From positions 744,001 through 808,000 of the forward strand of contig CAWFXQ010000008.1 in the NCBI GenBank assembly GCA_963819845.1: a DNA stretch of 64,000 nucleotides, in the 5' to 3' direction. How positions within the stretch are numbered: the stretch's first letter is position 1; each line of letters begins with the position of its first letter. The DNA comes from DATAGF01 sp963819845 (GTDB lineage Bacteria; Actinomycetota; Thermoleophilia; Miltoncostaeales; Miltoncostaeaceae). Shown piece after piece: positions 53,096 to 61,677 of the stretch. The position numbers were made by a program, and so were the translations under genes. The notes beneath the pieces were generated by a model. The model was given only the letters and a program-made list of their open reading frames with translations, did no database searches and had not been told where the DNA came from.

Positions 53096-53863
53096 GTGGG
53101 GTTCGACGTCGCCGCAGATGCCTACGGCCGGTTCATGGGCCGGTACTCGGTGCCCCTGGCGCCCCGGTTCGCCGACTTCGCCGGGCTCGCCTCGGGAGCG
53201 AGCGCGCTCGATGTCGGCTGCGGGCCGGGCGCCCTGACCGGCGAGCTGGTCACGCGGCTCGGCGCTCGATCCGTGTCGGCGATCGACCCGTCACCTCCCT
53301 TCGTCACGGCCGCGCGCGAGCGACACCCGGGGGTGAGCGTCCAGCTGGCCGCCGCCGAGCGGCTGCCGTTCGCCGACGGGCAGTTCGACGCGGCCCTGGC
53401 GCAGCTCGTCGTCCACTTCATGGCCGACGCCGTCAAGGGCATCCGCGAGATGGCCCGCGTCACCCGGGTCGGAGGTGTGATCGCGGCGTGCGTCTGGGAT
53501 CACGCGGGCGACCGTGGGCCGCTGAGCGCGTTCTGGAACCCGGCGCGGGCGCGCGACCCGGATGCCCACGACGGGTCGCGGCTCGCCGGCGCACGCCGGG
53601 GACATCTCCGGGAGCTCTTCCGGGAGGCCGGGCTCGACGACATCCACGAGACGGGCCTCTCGGTCACGGTCGAGCACCCGAGCTTCGAGGAGTGGTGGGA
53701 GCCGTTCACGCTCGGCGTCGGTCCGGCCGGCGGGTACGTGGCCGATCTCGACCCCGAGGGAGTGGTCGATCTTCGCGACGCGTGTCGTGCCTCGTTGCCG
53801 GACGCCCCCTTCGCGCTGACGGCCGTCGCGTGGGCGGCGCGAGGGGTCGCGGGAGTGCCGTAG
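53096..53863 (+). CDS. Class I SAM-dependent methyltransferase
   Basis: 255 aa from a GTG. SALDVGCGPGALTGELVTRL (motif I), VSAIDPSPPFVTAARERHPG (II), FDAALAQLVVHFMADAVK and IREMARVTRVGGVIAACVWD (III) form the Rossmann core; the C-terminal third has DDIHETGLSVTVEHPSFEEW. It belongs to the UbiE/Methyltransf_11 group. Substrate unknown. No ribosome site is evident; a TAGGTT a few bases upstream could be the -10 of a leaderless message. Confidence 0.87.
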   Translation: MGFDVAADAYGRFMGRYSVPLAPRFADFAGLASGASALDVGCGPGALTGELVTRLGARSVSAIDPSPPFVTAARERHPGVSVQLAAAERLPFADGQFDAALAQLVVHFMADAVKGIREMARVTRVGGVIAACVWDHAGDRGPLSAFWNPARARDPDAHDGSRLAGARRGHLRELFREAGLDDIHETGLSVTVEHPSFEEWWEPFTLGVGPAGGYVADLDPEGVVDLRDACRASLPDAPFALTAVAWAARGVAGVP

Positions 53864-53867
53864 GGCG

Positions 53868-54044
53868 CTAGGCACCGGTCGCCGTGACCGGGTCCTCGAC
53901 CGCGGGCGCCGGCCGGCGAAGGCGTGCATGACGCGGATCAGTCGTCGCATCGTGCCGCGGCGCGTCCCGAAGGTCGAACAACGAGGCCGCGTGGTGCTTG
54001 GCGCGTCGAAGGAGCTCGTGGACTCCGGGACGTCTCCAGGGCAC
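53868..54044 (-). CDS. Possible small protein, 58 aa
   Basis: A GTG directly after an in-frame TAG opens PWRRPGVHELLRRAKHHAAS, then LFDLRDAPRHDATTDPRHAR and LRRPAPAVEDPVTATGA. The first half could form an amphipathic helix. No ribosome site or homology is known to me. The rest of the 53864-54199 gap holds a short imperfect inverted repeat (GCGAG-CGCGAT-CTCGC near 54155-54170) and no other gene that I can support. Confidence 0.3.
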   Translation of the reverse strand: MPWRRPGVHELLRRAKHHAASLFDLRDAPRHDATTDPRHARLRRPAPAVEDPVTATGA

Positions 54045-54199
54045 CTACGGTCGGGTGCCGGCCTGGCCGCGGCGAAACTACCTGACTCGGCAGGCCACCC
54101 ACTCGCGTGGGTTCAGGTTCAACTTCAATCCCGCCAGGCCCGCTATCTCGCTATGGCGAGCGCGATCTCGCTCTCCTCCTGCGGCGCCCCCCGGGGCGA

Positions 54200-54895
54200 T
54201 CACGCGGGCTTGCCGTAGGCGTCGTGGTAGTTCCACCACCGGTAGGGCGGGGTCTGGGGGTAGCCCTCCGGCGAGTCCTCCCATTCCTCCTGGCGCCCGA
54301 GCGCGGTGATGTCCAGGTAGCTCCAGGTGCTCCCCATCGCCTCGTCGCCGCGCGCGTCGATGGAGTAGGTGCGGAAGATCCGCTCGCCCTCGCGGTAGAA
54401 GGCGTTGGTGCCGTGCCACTCGTCGACGCCGAAGTCCTTGTCGAAGTCGTCCGTGATCGTGTACCAGGGGATCGGCTCCCAGCCCATGCGCTCCTTCAGG
54501 CCCTGGATCTCGGCCTGGGGGGCGCGCGAAACGAACGCGAGCGTCGTGCCCCGCGCGTTCAGGTGGGCGGGGTGCGCGACCTGGTCGGCGACGAGGGAGC
54601 AGCCCACGCAGGCTCGCTCCGGGTATGCGCCGCCCCCCTCCGGGTAACTGGTGACGTCGGGCTCGTAGAAGGCGCGGTAGACGATCAGCTGGCGCCGCCC
54701 GTCGAACAGGTCGAGCAGGCTCGCTGGGCCGTCCAGGCCCTCGAAGCGGTAGTCCTTCTCCACCGCCATCCAGGGCATCCGGCGGCGCTGGGCGGCCAGC
54801 GCGTCGCGGGCGCGGGTGAGCTCCTTCTCCTTGACCAGCAGCTCTTGGCGTGCGGCCTCCCACTCCTGCGGCGACACGATCGGCGGCATATTCAT
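54200..54895 (-). CDS. DUF899-family thioredoxin-fold protein
   Basis: 231 aa. PIVSPQEWEAARQELLVKEK, ALAAQRRRMPWMAVEKDYRF and YEPDVTSYPEGGGAYPERAC, VGCSLVADQVAHPAHLNAR define DUF899 (AhpC-like fold). The CVGC pair could be redox-active. WEPIPWYTITDDFDKDFG and the C-terminal YLDITALGRQEEWEDSPEG are also conserved in the family. Function unknown. Divergent from the second MMPL gene. Confidence 0.87.
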   Translation of the reverse strand: MNMPPIVSPQEWEAARQELLVKEKELTRARDALAAQRRRMPWMAVEKDYRFEGLDGPASLLDLFDGRRQLIVYRAFYEPDVTSYPEGGGAYPERACVGCSLVADQVAHPAHLNARGTTLAFVSRAPQAEIQGLKERMGWEPIPWYTITDDFDKDFGVDEWHGTNAFYREGERIFRTYSIDARGDEAMGSTWSYLDITALGRQEEWEDSPEGYPQTPPYRWWNYHDAYGKPA

Positions 54896-55088
54896 TGCGG
54901 CCCCTCCTCCCTCAGGTACTCGTCCAGGACGCCGAGCAGGCGCCCCGGTGGTGGATGTTCGTCGAGAGGGTCACAGACGTGCCCTCGCCAGCTCTACTGG
55001 GTTTGGACACCACTCGAGAGGAGGCGCGGGCTCACGGGATTGATGGACGGCCGCCCGGGGTAGGGCCGAACCCACCCGAAGGAGCCCC

Positions 55089-57296
55089 GTGAGCGATCGA
55101 ACCACACCCGACCCGCGCGGCGCGGCGCCGCTCTTCAGCCGCGCGATCGTCGCCCTGCGCCACGTCGTCGTGGTCGGGTGGATCGCTGCGGCGGTCGCCA
55201 TGGCCCTGACTCTGCCCGGGCTCGGGGGGTCGGCCGACCTGGACCTCCCGCTGCCCGACGATGCCGCGCCCCTCGCCGCCGAGCAGCGGTCGGCGGAGAT
55301 CTTCGGCGCCCCCCTCACCTCGCGCACCCAGGTCGTGGTGAGCCGTCCCGACGGGCTGGGCGCCGACGAGCAGGCGGCTCTCGGGCGGTTCGCCCTCGAC
55401 GTGAGCCGTGGGGACGTCCCCGGCCTCGAGGAGATCGCGGCCGCCGTGCCGCTCACCAGCGCCGGCGGCGTGGCGCCCGGCGCCCTGCCGGACGCGGGCC
55501 GGGGCGCGATCATCACCTACCTCGCGTTCGAGGAGTCGGCATCGATCGCCCGGCAGGAGCGGCTGGGCCGGGACTACATCGCCGCCGCGCCGGTCCCGCA
55601 GGGCGCGAGCGCGGGGCTCACCGGCTCGTCGGCCGCCCGCCAGGAGCAGGTCGAGACCATCAACGACCGGCTGCCGCTGGTCGTCGGCGTCACGCTCGCC
55701 CTGATCGCCCTGGTCGTGGCGGTCGTCTTCCGCTCCCTGGTCGCCCCGCTCGTCGTGCTCGGGACGGTCGCGATCGCCTATGTCGTCGACATCCACGCGA
55801 TCGGGGTGATCGCCGACGCGACCGGGATCGCCGCGAGCCGCGACGTCGAGCCGGTCGTCTCGGCGCTGCTGATCGGTCTCGTCACCGACTACGCGATCTT
55901 CTACCTCTTCGCAATGCGCTCCCGGCTGCGCGAGGACGGTCCCCGCGGGGCGGCGGCGGGGGCGAGCGCCCACATGGTCGCCATCGTCCTGACCGCCGGC
56001 CTCACCACGGCGCTCGGGACGGCGACGCTGCTGGTCGGCGACGTCGACTTCTTCCGCGCCTTCGCTCCCGCGCTGGCCATGACGGCGGTCGTGAGCGTCG
56101 TCGTGTCGGTCACGCTGCTGCCGGCGCTGCTGGCGATCCTCGGGCGCGGCGCCTTCTGGCCCGGCCGGAAGCTGCCCGGCGCCGATGCCGCCGCGCGGGA
56201 GCGACGGCCGCCGGTCGCCGCCCGACTGCTCACCACCCGGGCCGTCGCGGCGCTCACGGTCGTCGTGGTGGCGGGCGGCCTGCTCGTCGCGGCCTCCCCG
56301 CTGCGCGACCTCGAGCTCGGGCTGGGCCTGTCGGACGGTGGCTCGTCGTCCTCGCGCGCCGTGGAGGCCGGCTTCGTCCCGGGCGTCACGGCGCCCACCG
56401 AGGTGCTCGTCGAGGGCCCGGGCGCCACCGACGTGGCGGCCCTCGGGCGGCTGCGCGACGGGCTGCGCTCGCAGCCGGGGGTGGCCGACGTCGTCGGCCC
56501 CGCCGATCCCGTGCCGCGTCTCGCCCCGTCGGCCTTCGTCTCGGGCGAAGCGGACGCGTCGCGCACCCTCGTGGTGCTCGACTCCGAGCCGACCGAGCAC
56601 GCGGCCATCGAGCGGCTGGACGCGATCGAGGAGGCCCTGCCCGGCCTGCTCGCCGAGTCGGGCGCGCCGGGGGCGCGGGCCTCGCTCGCCGGCGACACGG
56701 CGATCGCCGGCGCCTCGGTCGACGCGATGCGCACGGAGCTGGTGCGGGTCGGGATCGCGGCGCTGGTCGTCAACTTCCTGCTGCTCGCGGTGTTCCTGCG
56801 GGCGCTGATCGCGCCCCTCTACCTGCTGGCCGCGAACGCGCTGGCCGTGGCCGCGACGCTGGGCATCGCGACCTGGCTCTTCCAGGACGCGCTCGGCCAG
56901 GGGCAGCTGGTCTACTACGTCCCCTTCGCCACCGCCGTCCTGCTCCTGGCCCTGGGATCCGACTACAACATCTACCTCGTCGGGGGCATCTGGCGCGCCG
57001 CCCAGCGGCTCGGGATCGCCCAGGGGATCCGCACCGCGATGCCCGCCGCCTCGCGCGCCATCTCCGTGGCCGGGCTCGTCCTGGCCTCGAGCTTCGGCCT
57101 GCTGGCGCTCGTGCCGCTCGACGCGATGCGCCAGTTCGCCGTCGTCATGGCGCTCGGCATCGCGCTCGACGCCTTCGTCGTCCGCCCATTGCTGGTGCCC
57201 GCCCTGATCACGCTGGTGGGGCGGCGCGGGTTCTGGCCGGGCACGCCCGCGCCCGCGTGGCGGGAGAGCTCGCAGCCGGGGGCCACCGGCACCTGA
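55089..57296 (+). CDS. MMPL-family RND transporter, intact
   Basis: 735 aa without interruption. Helix 1 is VVVGWIAAAVAMALTLPGLG; the first loop holds LTGSSAARQEQVETINDRLP; helices 2-6 include LVAPLVVLGTVAIAYVVDIH and SALLIGLVTDYAIFYLFAMR (D-Y motif); the second half has VYYVPF-like and VLLLALGSDYNIYLVGGIWR (second D-Y motif) and DAFVVRPLLVPALITLVG. AAGGAG precedes the GTG. The segment CCCGAAGGAGCCC also precedes the first MMPL gene. No 22-bp element is found upstream of this one. Cargo unknown. Confidence 0.9.
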   Translation: MSDRTTPDPRGAAPLFSRAIVALRHVVVVGWIAAAVAMALTLPGLGGSADLDLPLPDDAAPLAAEQRSAEIFGAPLTSRTQVVVSRPDGLGADEQAALGRFALDVSRGDVPGLEEIAAAVPLTSAGGVAPGALPDAGRGAIITYLAFEESASIARQERLGRDYIAAAPVPQGASAGLTGSSAARQEQVETINDRLPLVVGVTLALIALVVAVVFRSLVAPLVVLGTVAIAYVVDIHAIGVIADATGIAASRDVEPVVSALLIGLVTDYAIFYLFAMRSRLREDGPRGAAAGASAHMVAIVLTAGLTTALGTATLLVGDVDFFRAFAPALAMTAVVSVVVSVTLLPALLAILGRGAFWPGRKLPGADAAARERRPPVAARLLTTRAVAALTVVVVAGGLLVAASPLRDLELGLGLSDGGSSSSRAVEAGFVPGVTAPTEVLVEGPGATDVAALGRLRDGLRSQPGVADVVGPADPVPRLAPSAFVSGEADASRTLVVLDSEPTEHAAIERLDAIEEALPGLLAESGAPGARASLAGDTAIAGASVDAMRTELVRVGIAALVVNFLLLAVFLRALIAPLYLLAANALAVAATLGIATWLFQDALGQGQLVYYVPFATAVLLLALGSDYNIYLVGGIWRAAQRLGIAQGIRTAMPAASRAISVAGLVLASSFGLLALVPLDAMRQFAVVMALGIALDAFVVRPLLVPALITLVGRRGFWPGTPAPAWRESSQPGATGT

Positions 57297-57359
57297 GACG
57301 AGGGCCCGGCGCGCGAGGTGCTACCTGCCGCCGCTTGACCCCTTCGAGCCGCGGGATGT

Positions 57360-57623
57360 CTAGCCCTCGACGAGGATCACCAGGGTGTCGGGCAACACGC
57401 CGTCGTGGTCCATCGCCGCGGCGGCGCCTTCTGTCTGCATCGCGGCCATCAAGGCGCCCATGTCCGCCACGTCCATGAGCAGCGCCACGTGGGTCGGGTT
57501 CTGCGGATCGACGAACGTGCGGACGTTCGTGACCCCGAGCGGCCCGAAGAACTCCTCGCGCTTCGGCGACGCGAGCCAGTGCTCGGTGTCCTTCACGTCG
57601 TGGTGAGCGATGACGGTGGGCAT
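57360..57623 (-). CDS. Small uncharacterised protein, dimeric barrel-like
   Basis: 87 aa: TVIAHHDVKDTEHWLASPKR, FFGPLGVTNVRTFVDPQNPT, HVALLMDVADMGALMAAMQT, PDTLVILVEG. The alternating strand-helix outline resembles small dimeric alpha+beta barrel proteins, but I cannot name a family. It is followed by an A/G-rich ribosome site in front of the ATG (GGAGGGACC). Monocistronic. Confidence 0.65.
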   Translation of the reverse strand: MPTVIAHHDVKDTEHWLASPKREEFFGPLGVTNVRTFVDPQNPTHVALLMDVADMGALMAAMQTEGAAAAMDHDGVLPDTLVILVEG

Positions 57624-57699
57624 GGTCCCTCCTCGTTGTGCGGGCCTGGCCGGTCGGCCTTGCCCGGGCGACCCTACGACGAGCCGCGGCGGCGCGCCA

Positions 57700-58143
57700 T
57701 CACCGAGAGGGCGCGCGCGGCCGCTGGTGGTGGACCTCGACCGCCTCGATCTGGCGCTGCCCGTAGGACCCGGTGAACACCGGGCCGGCTGCGCTCACCA
57801 GCTCGCCGCGCCTGGGGAGCCGGCGCGGCCGCAGGTCGCGCCCCACGTCGATGACGGTCACGCCGGGCGCCGTGACGTCGCCCCCGGCGAGCACGTAGTG
57901 GGCGTCGCCGTCGCCGTCCGAATCGACCGCCTCGACGTAGACCACGCGCCCGGTGACGGCCGCGCAGTTGGCCGCGCCGGGGTCGCAGCGGGCGCGGCGG
58001 ACCGTGGCCGGCTCGGGGGCCTCGGGCGGCGCCTCACGCGTCGCGCTCGGGCGCGTCGGCTCGGCGGGCGCGGAGGCGTCCTCGCCCCCGCCGCACCCGG
58101 CCGCGAGGACGAGCGCGGCGATGACGACCGTGGCGCGCAGCAT
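57700..58143 (-). CDS. Putative lipoprotein
   Basis: 147 aa with a lipoprotein signal LRATVVIAALVLAAGC. A Pro/Ala/Glu-rich linker follows, then a domain with RARCDPGAANCAAVTGRVVY, VEAVDSDGDGDAHYVLAGGD and a strand-rich end. Its outline is like small beta-barrel (OB-like) domains; DSDGDGD could bind calcium. Function unknown. Downstream in the same direction lies the small barrel-like gene. Confidence 0.65.
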   Translation of the reverse strand: MLRATVVIAALVLAAGCGGGEDASAPAEPTRPSATREAPPEAPEPATVRRARCDPGAANCAAVTGRVVYVEAVDSDGDGDAHYVLAGGDVTAPGVTVIDVGRDLRPRRLPRRGELVSAAGPVFTGSYGQRQIEAVEVHHQRPRAPSR

Positions 58144-58217
58144 CCGGGGGATCTTGGCAGCGATCCACGAGGCCCCGCCGTCGGAGCGGTGGCGGCGGGG
58201 TCGGGGCGCGGCCGGTG

Positions 58218-58652
58218 CTACTCGGCGGCCTCGAAGTCGTAGTGCGACGCGATGCGGGCCATCTCGGCGGGGTCGGCCACCCCGCGCAGGGCCACCTCGC
58301 GCAGGTACCCCTCCAACCCCGCGGGGACGAAGATGTTCAGCAGGCGCGCCGGTGCGTCGTGCGGGTTGGAGAAGGTGTGCGCCGTGCCCGGCGGCACGCA
58401 CACGAAGGCCCCCGGACCGAGGTCGCGCACCTCTCCCCCGAGCCGGAACCGCACCGTCCCCGACAGGACGTAGAAGAGGTCGTGCATCTCGCGGTGGCGG
58501 TGCAGCAGGGGCCCCGGGTAGCCCGGCGCCAGCTCGGTCTCGGCCACGGTGACCGCGTGGCCCGCGTCCGCGCCGGAGGCCTTGTACGTCGTCGAGGTGG
58601 GCCCGAACTGGAGGCGCTCCCCATCACCGGGTTCGAGGACGATCGACGGCAC
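58218..58652 (-). CDS. Cupin-domain protein
   Basis: 144 aa from the GTG at 58652. GPLLHRHREMHDLFYVLSGT (His, His, Asp/Glu ligands) and GPGAFVCVPPGTAHTFSNPH (His ligand) make a complete cupin site. A C-terminal helix region YLREVALRGVADPAEMARIA and SHYDFEAAE follows. It is a ligand-binding or small-molecule enzyme of unknown specificity. Confidence 0.83.
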   Translation of the reverse strand: MPSIVLEPGDGERLQFGPTSTTYKASGADAGHAVTVAETELAPGYPGPLLHRHREMHDLFYVLSGTVRFRLGGEVRDLGPGAFVCVPPGTAHTFSNPHDAPARLLNIFVPAGLEGYLREVALRGVADPAEMARIASHYDFEAAE

Positions 58653-58725
58653 GCCGGCAGTATCGCCGATCGGCGCGTCGGGAGGCGCGGAGAGGCGTGA
58701 GCGCCCACGATCCGCTGCCGGGGCG

Positions 58726-59526
58726 TCATCCCTCGCCCGCCGGCCTCCGCGCAACGGCGAACAGCTTGCAGTAGTCGTAGACGAACCCCTCCGGCCCGGA
58801 CGCGGCGTGCAGCGCGGCCTCGATCCGCTGATCGAGCTCGCTGAATCCCCCGGGCGGGTTGCCGAGCAGGTGCCCGGCGACCGAGCGGGTGCGTGCCATG
58901 AACGCATCGGGGGCCGTCGCGCGGCGGCGCCGCTCCATCCAGATGTCGAGCGGCTCCAGGCCGGCGGCGCGCAGGTCGGCTTCGATCTCGTCGACGTCGC
59001 GCTGGTTCTCGGCGAACCAGCCGGTCCACTCCGACGGGGCCCCGATCCTCTCGAGCAGAGCGCGCCATGCGTCCTCGCCGCCGCGACCGGCGGTGAGGAT
59101 TCCCATGACCCCGCCCGGCCGGAGCGCCCGTGCCATCCGCGCGACGGCCCCGGGCTTCTCGGGGAACCAGTGCAGCGCCATCGCCGAGATCACCGCGTCG
59201 AAGGCGCCGTCCGCCACGCCCATCTGCATGACGTCCTCGGCGCGGAGCTCGACCCGGACATCGGGGAACTCCCCGAGCTTGCCGGCGAAGACCTCGAGCA
59301 TGCCCTCGGCGGGATCCACCCCGACGAGCGTCGATACGTCGAAGCGGCGGAGCATCGCCACCGACGAGAAGCCCGTGCCGCACCCCACGTCGAGCACCCG
59401 CGCGTAGTCGCCGTCGGGCAACGACATCACCAGCCGCTCGGAACCGGCGATGTTGTGCCGCACGGCGGCGTCGTACGACTCGGCGCCCTCGCTGAAGCCC
59501 TCGGGCGCGCCCTTGCTGGTCGTCAT
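58726..59526 (-). CDS. SAM-dependent methyltransferase
   Basis: 266 aa. ARVLDVGCGTGFSSVAMLRR (motif I), TLVGVDPAEGMLEVFAGKLG (II), AFDAVISAMALHWFPEKPGA and MARALRPGGVMGILTAGRGG (III). The C-terminal part contains FMARTRSVAGHLLGNPPGGF. A typical cytosolic class I methyltransferase with unknown acceptor. The ATG overlaps no other gene; the divergent PPOX-type gene starts 130 bases away. Confidence 0.86.
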   Translation of the reverse strand: MTTSKGAPEGFSEGAESYDAAVRHNIAGSERLVMSLPDGDYARVLDVGCGTGFSSVAMLRRFDVSTLVGVDPAEGMLEVFAGKLGEFPDVRVELRAEDVMQMGVADGAFDAVISAMALHWFPEKPGAVARMARALRPGGVMGILTAGRGGEDAWRALLERIGAPSEWTGWFAENQRDVDEIEADLRAAGLEPLDIWMERRRRATAPDAFMARTRSVAGHLLGNPPGGFSELDQRIEAALHAASGPEGFVYDYCKLFAVARRPAGEG

Positions 59527-59655
59527 CGCGTCGTGGCCCCTGGTCGTCGTTCGGCCGGCGCGGGGCAGTCTGCCGGATCCGCGGGCGCAGGCCGACGGCG
59601 GGCGGCGGGCCGCGGGTCGCGTCAGGATGGCGCCAACGACCGGGAGGGATCAGAC

Positions 59656-60069
59656 GTGGACGTCGAGGGCGCGAAGGGCTTCATCCGCGAGCACCACCGG
59701 GGCATCCTCGCCGCCCGCGGTCCGGGCGGCCGCGTCCGCATGTCGCCCATCGCCGCGGCGGTCGACGACTCCGGGCTGATCGTGATCAGCTCGCGCGAGA
59801 CGGCCTACAAGGTGCGCTACCTGCGCGACGACCCGTGGGCGCAGGTCTGCATGTTCACGGACGCCTTCTACGGGCCGTGGGCATGGGTGGAGGGGACCGC
59901 CTCGATCCTCTCGCTGCCCGATGCCATGGAGCCCCTGGTCGCGTACCGGCGCAGCTTCGACGACGCCGGCGGCATCGACTGGGACGACTACCGCGTGCGG
60001 ATGGAGCGCGAGCGGCGGGTGCTGATCCGCATCGACGCCGAGCGGGCGGGCCCCGGCAGGCAGGGGTAG
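59656..60069 (+). CDS. PPOX-class (F420-type) flavin/deazaflavin-binding protein
   Basis: 137 aa from a GTG preceded by GGGAGGGATC. VEGAKGFIREHHRGILAARG, RMSPIAAAVDDSGLIVISSR and TAYKVRYLRDDPWAQVCMFT form the split-barrel of pyridoxamine-phosphate-oxidase-like proteins; the VxYLRxDP pattern is common in F420-dependent TIGR03618-type members. WAWVEGTASILSLPDAMEPL follows. Cofactor F420 or FMN cannot be separated by eye. It would act on a small oxidised substrate. Confidence 0.8.
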   Translation: MDVEGAKGFIREHHRGILAARGPGGRVRMSPIAAAVDDSGLIVISSRETAYKVRYLRDDPWAQVCMFTDAFYGPWAWVEGTASILSLPDAMEPLVAYRRSFDDAGGIDWDDYRVRMERERRVLIRIDAERAGPGRQG

Positions 60070-60091
60070 GCCCGCGCGCGATAATCGGGGC

Positions 60092-60526
60092 GTGGCCTTC
60101 GTCACCACCGACCGGCACCTGCTGCGCGCCCGCGACCTGGCCGACGCGCGCTACTCCGAGCCGCTCACGGTCAACGACCTCGCCCGCGCCGCAGGGCTCT
60201 CGCGGGCGCACTTCAGCCGCGAGTTCCGGCGCGCCTTCGGGGAGCCGCCCCACGTCTACCTGCTGACGCGCCGGCTCGAGCGCGCCGCCGCGCTGCTGCG
60301 CACCACCGACCGCCAGGTGGCCGACATCTGCTATTCGGTGGGCCTGCGCAGCCTGGGCTCGTTCACGACCAGCTTCACCCGCACCTACGGCGTGTCGCCG
60401 ACGGCCTACCGGGCCGCCTTCCCCCCGGCCGCGAGCAGGGTGCGGGTCCCGTGGTGCGTCGTGCGCGCCTACGGCCGCCCGCGACGGCGCACGTTTCGAG
60501 AAGACGGCGCGCCGCCCCCGGCGTAG
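60092..60526 (+). CDS. AraC-family regulator (DNA-binding domain only)
   Basis: 144 aa consisting of two AraC helix-turn-helix motifs: YSEPLTVNDLARAAGLSRAH with FSREFRRAFGEPPHVYLLTR, and RQVADICYSVGLRSLGSFTT with FTRTYGVSPTAYRAAF. There is no sensor domain. It directly precedes the VOC gene on the same strand; such pairs are common, so it likely controls that gene. Confidence 0.88.
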   Translation: MAFVTTDRHLLRARDLADARYSEPLTVNDLARAAGLSRAHFSREFRRAFGEPPHVYLLTRRLERAAALLRTTDRQVADICYSVGLRSLGSFTTSFTRTYGVSPTAYRAAFPPAASRVRVPWCVVRAYGRPRRRTFREDGAPPPA

Positions 60527-60566
60527 CGTCGCGGTCAGAACAGTTCCGCCGACCGAGGAGTCTCCG

Positions 60567-60995
60567 ATGTTCAAGATCAGCTACGCGCACCTCTGGGTGC
60601 ACGACCAGGACGAGGCGCTCGCCTTCTACACGGGCAAGCTGGGCATGGAGCTGCGCGCCGACGTGACCATGGCCGAGCTGGGCAACTTCCGCTGGGTGGT
60701 CGTCGGACCGGTCGGGCAGCCCGACGTGGGCATCGCGCTGATGGCCATCCCCGGGGCGCCGATGATGGACGACGCCACGGCCGAGCAGGTGCGCAGCGTG
60801 ATGGCCAAGGGCTGCGCCGGGACGGTCTTCCTGACCACCGACGACTGCCGCGCCGACCACCGCGACCTGGTGAGCCGGGGCGTCGAGTTCGTGGAGGAGC
60901 CGGAGGAGCGGCCCTACGGCATCGACGCGGGCTTCCGCGACCCGTCGGGCAACCACCTGCGGCTCACTCAGGCGATCGAGGTGGCCTCGGTGTGA
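60567..60995 (+). CDS. VOC-family (glyoxalase-like) protein
   Basis: 142 aa with two beta-alpha-beta-beta-beta modules: YAHLWVHDQDEALAFYTGKL, GMELRADVTMAELGNFRWVV, and CAGTVFLTTDDCRADHRDLV, EEPEERPYGIDAGFRDPSGN, with metal ligands His/Glu in plausible positions (H in AHLWVHD, E near the end of each module). It could be a glyoxalase, dioxygenase or resistance protein. GAGGAG precedes the ATG. It is in an operon-like position with the AraC gene. Confidence 0.86.
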   Translation: MFKISYAHLWVHDQDEALAFYTGKLGMELRADVTMAELGNFRWVVVGPVGQPDVGIALMAIPGAPMMDDATAEQVRSVMAKGCAGTVFLTTDDCRADHRDLVSRGVEFVEEPEERPYGIDAGFRDPSGNHLRLTQAIEVASV

Positions 60996-61055
60996 TGAGC
61001 TCCGGGGGGATCGGGGCGGGTTGACGCGCCGGGGCGCAGCGTCTAGCCTCAATCA

Positions 61056-61065
61056 AACGTTCGTT
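61056..61065. promoter_or_regulatory. Possible TetR operator core
   Basis: AACGTTCGTT fits an AAC-N4-GTT core, in the gap 33 bases upstream of the TetR-type start. Related actinobacterial fatty acid and sterol regulators bind such cores, but the flanking bases do not match a consensus known to me. Confidence 0.3.
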
Positions 61066-61097
61066 CGGTCGAGGCCCACCCGCCCCCTGAGGAGTTC

Positions 61098-61677
61098 GTG
61101 ACCACCCGCTCCCGCGAGGCCGAGCTGCACCAGGCCGCCACGCGCCTGTTCCGCGAGCGCGGCTTCCACGCCACCTCGATGCAGGACCTGGCCGAGGCGC
61201 TCGGGATGAACCGGGGGAGCCTCTACCACTACATCGAGTCGAAGGACGACCTGCTCTGGGCGATCGTCGACGAGGGCTTCCGGGCGCTCGAGGAGCGCGT
61301 GATGCCGGTGCTCGACTCGGACGCCCCCGGCGCCCAGCGTCTGGCCGAGGCCGTCGAGGCGCACCTCGCCGTGGCCGCCGAGCGGCGCGACGAGCTCACC
61401 CTGCTCCAGATGGAGCGGCGCGCCCTCTCGCCGGAGCGCCTGACCGAGATCATCCGCCGCCGTGACGCCTACGAGGCCGGCTTCCGCCGCGCCGTCCGCG
61501 ACGGCGCGGCGGCCGGCGACCTGCGCCCGGTGGACGAGCGCATGGCCTCCATCGCCCTCCTGTCGATGTGCAACTGGTTCACCCAGTGGTACCGGCCGGA
61601 CGGACCCATGACCCCGGGGGAGATCGCCGACGTGTTCACCAGCCTCTACCTCGACGGCCTGCGGAGTGCGGCCGTGA
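61098..61677 (+). CDS. TetR-family regulator of fatty acid degradation, apparently fused to the next gene
   Basis: The GTG at 61098 follows GAGGAG. TRSREAELHQAATRLFRERG, FHATSMQDLAEALGMNRGSL and YHYIESKDDLLWAIVDEGFR form the TetR helix-turn-helix; the rest is a helical ligand domain as in FadR/KstR2-like proteins for acyl-CoA. In the printed sequence its frame runs without a stop into the enzyme. In the +1 frame a TGA (61675-61677) overlaps the GTG of the enzyme, as in many pairs here, and 580 bases is one more than whole codons. A one-base insertion near 61660-61670 is therefore likely; a real fusion remains possible. Confidence 0.82.

Noticed and set aside
54141..54175. GCTATCTCGCTATGGCGAGCG as a fourth copy of the 22-bp element
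   Set aside because: Needs a gap and several mismatches, and no supported gene starts downstream of it.
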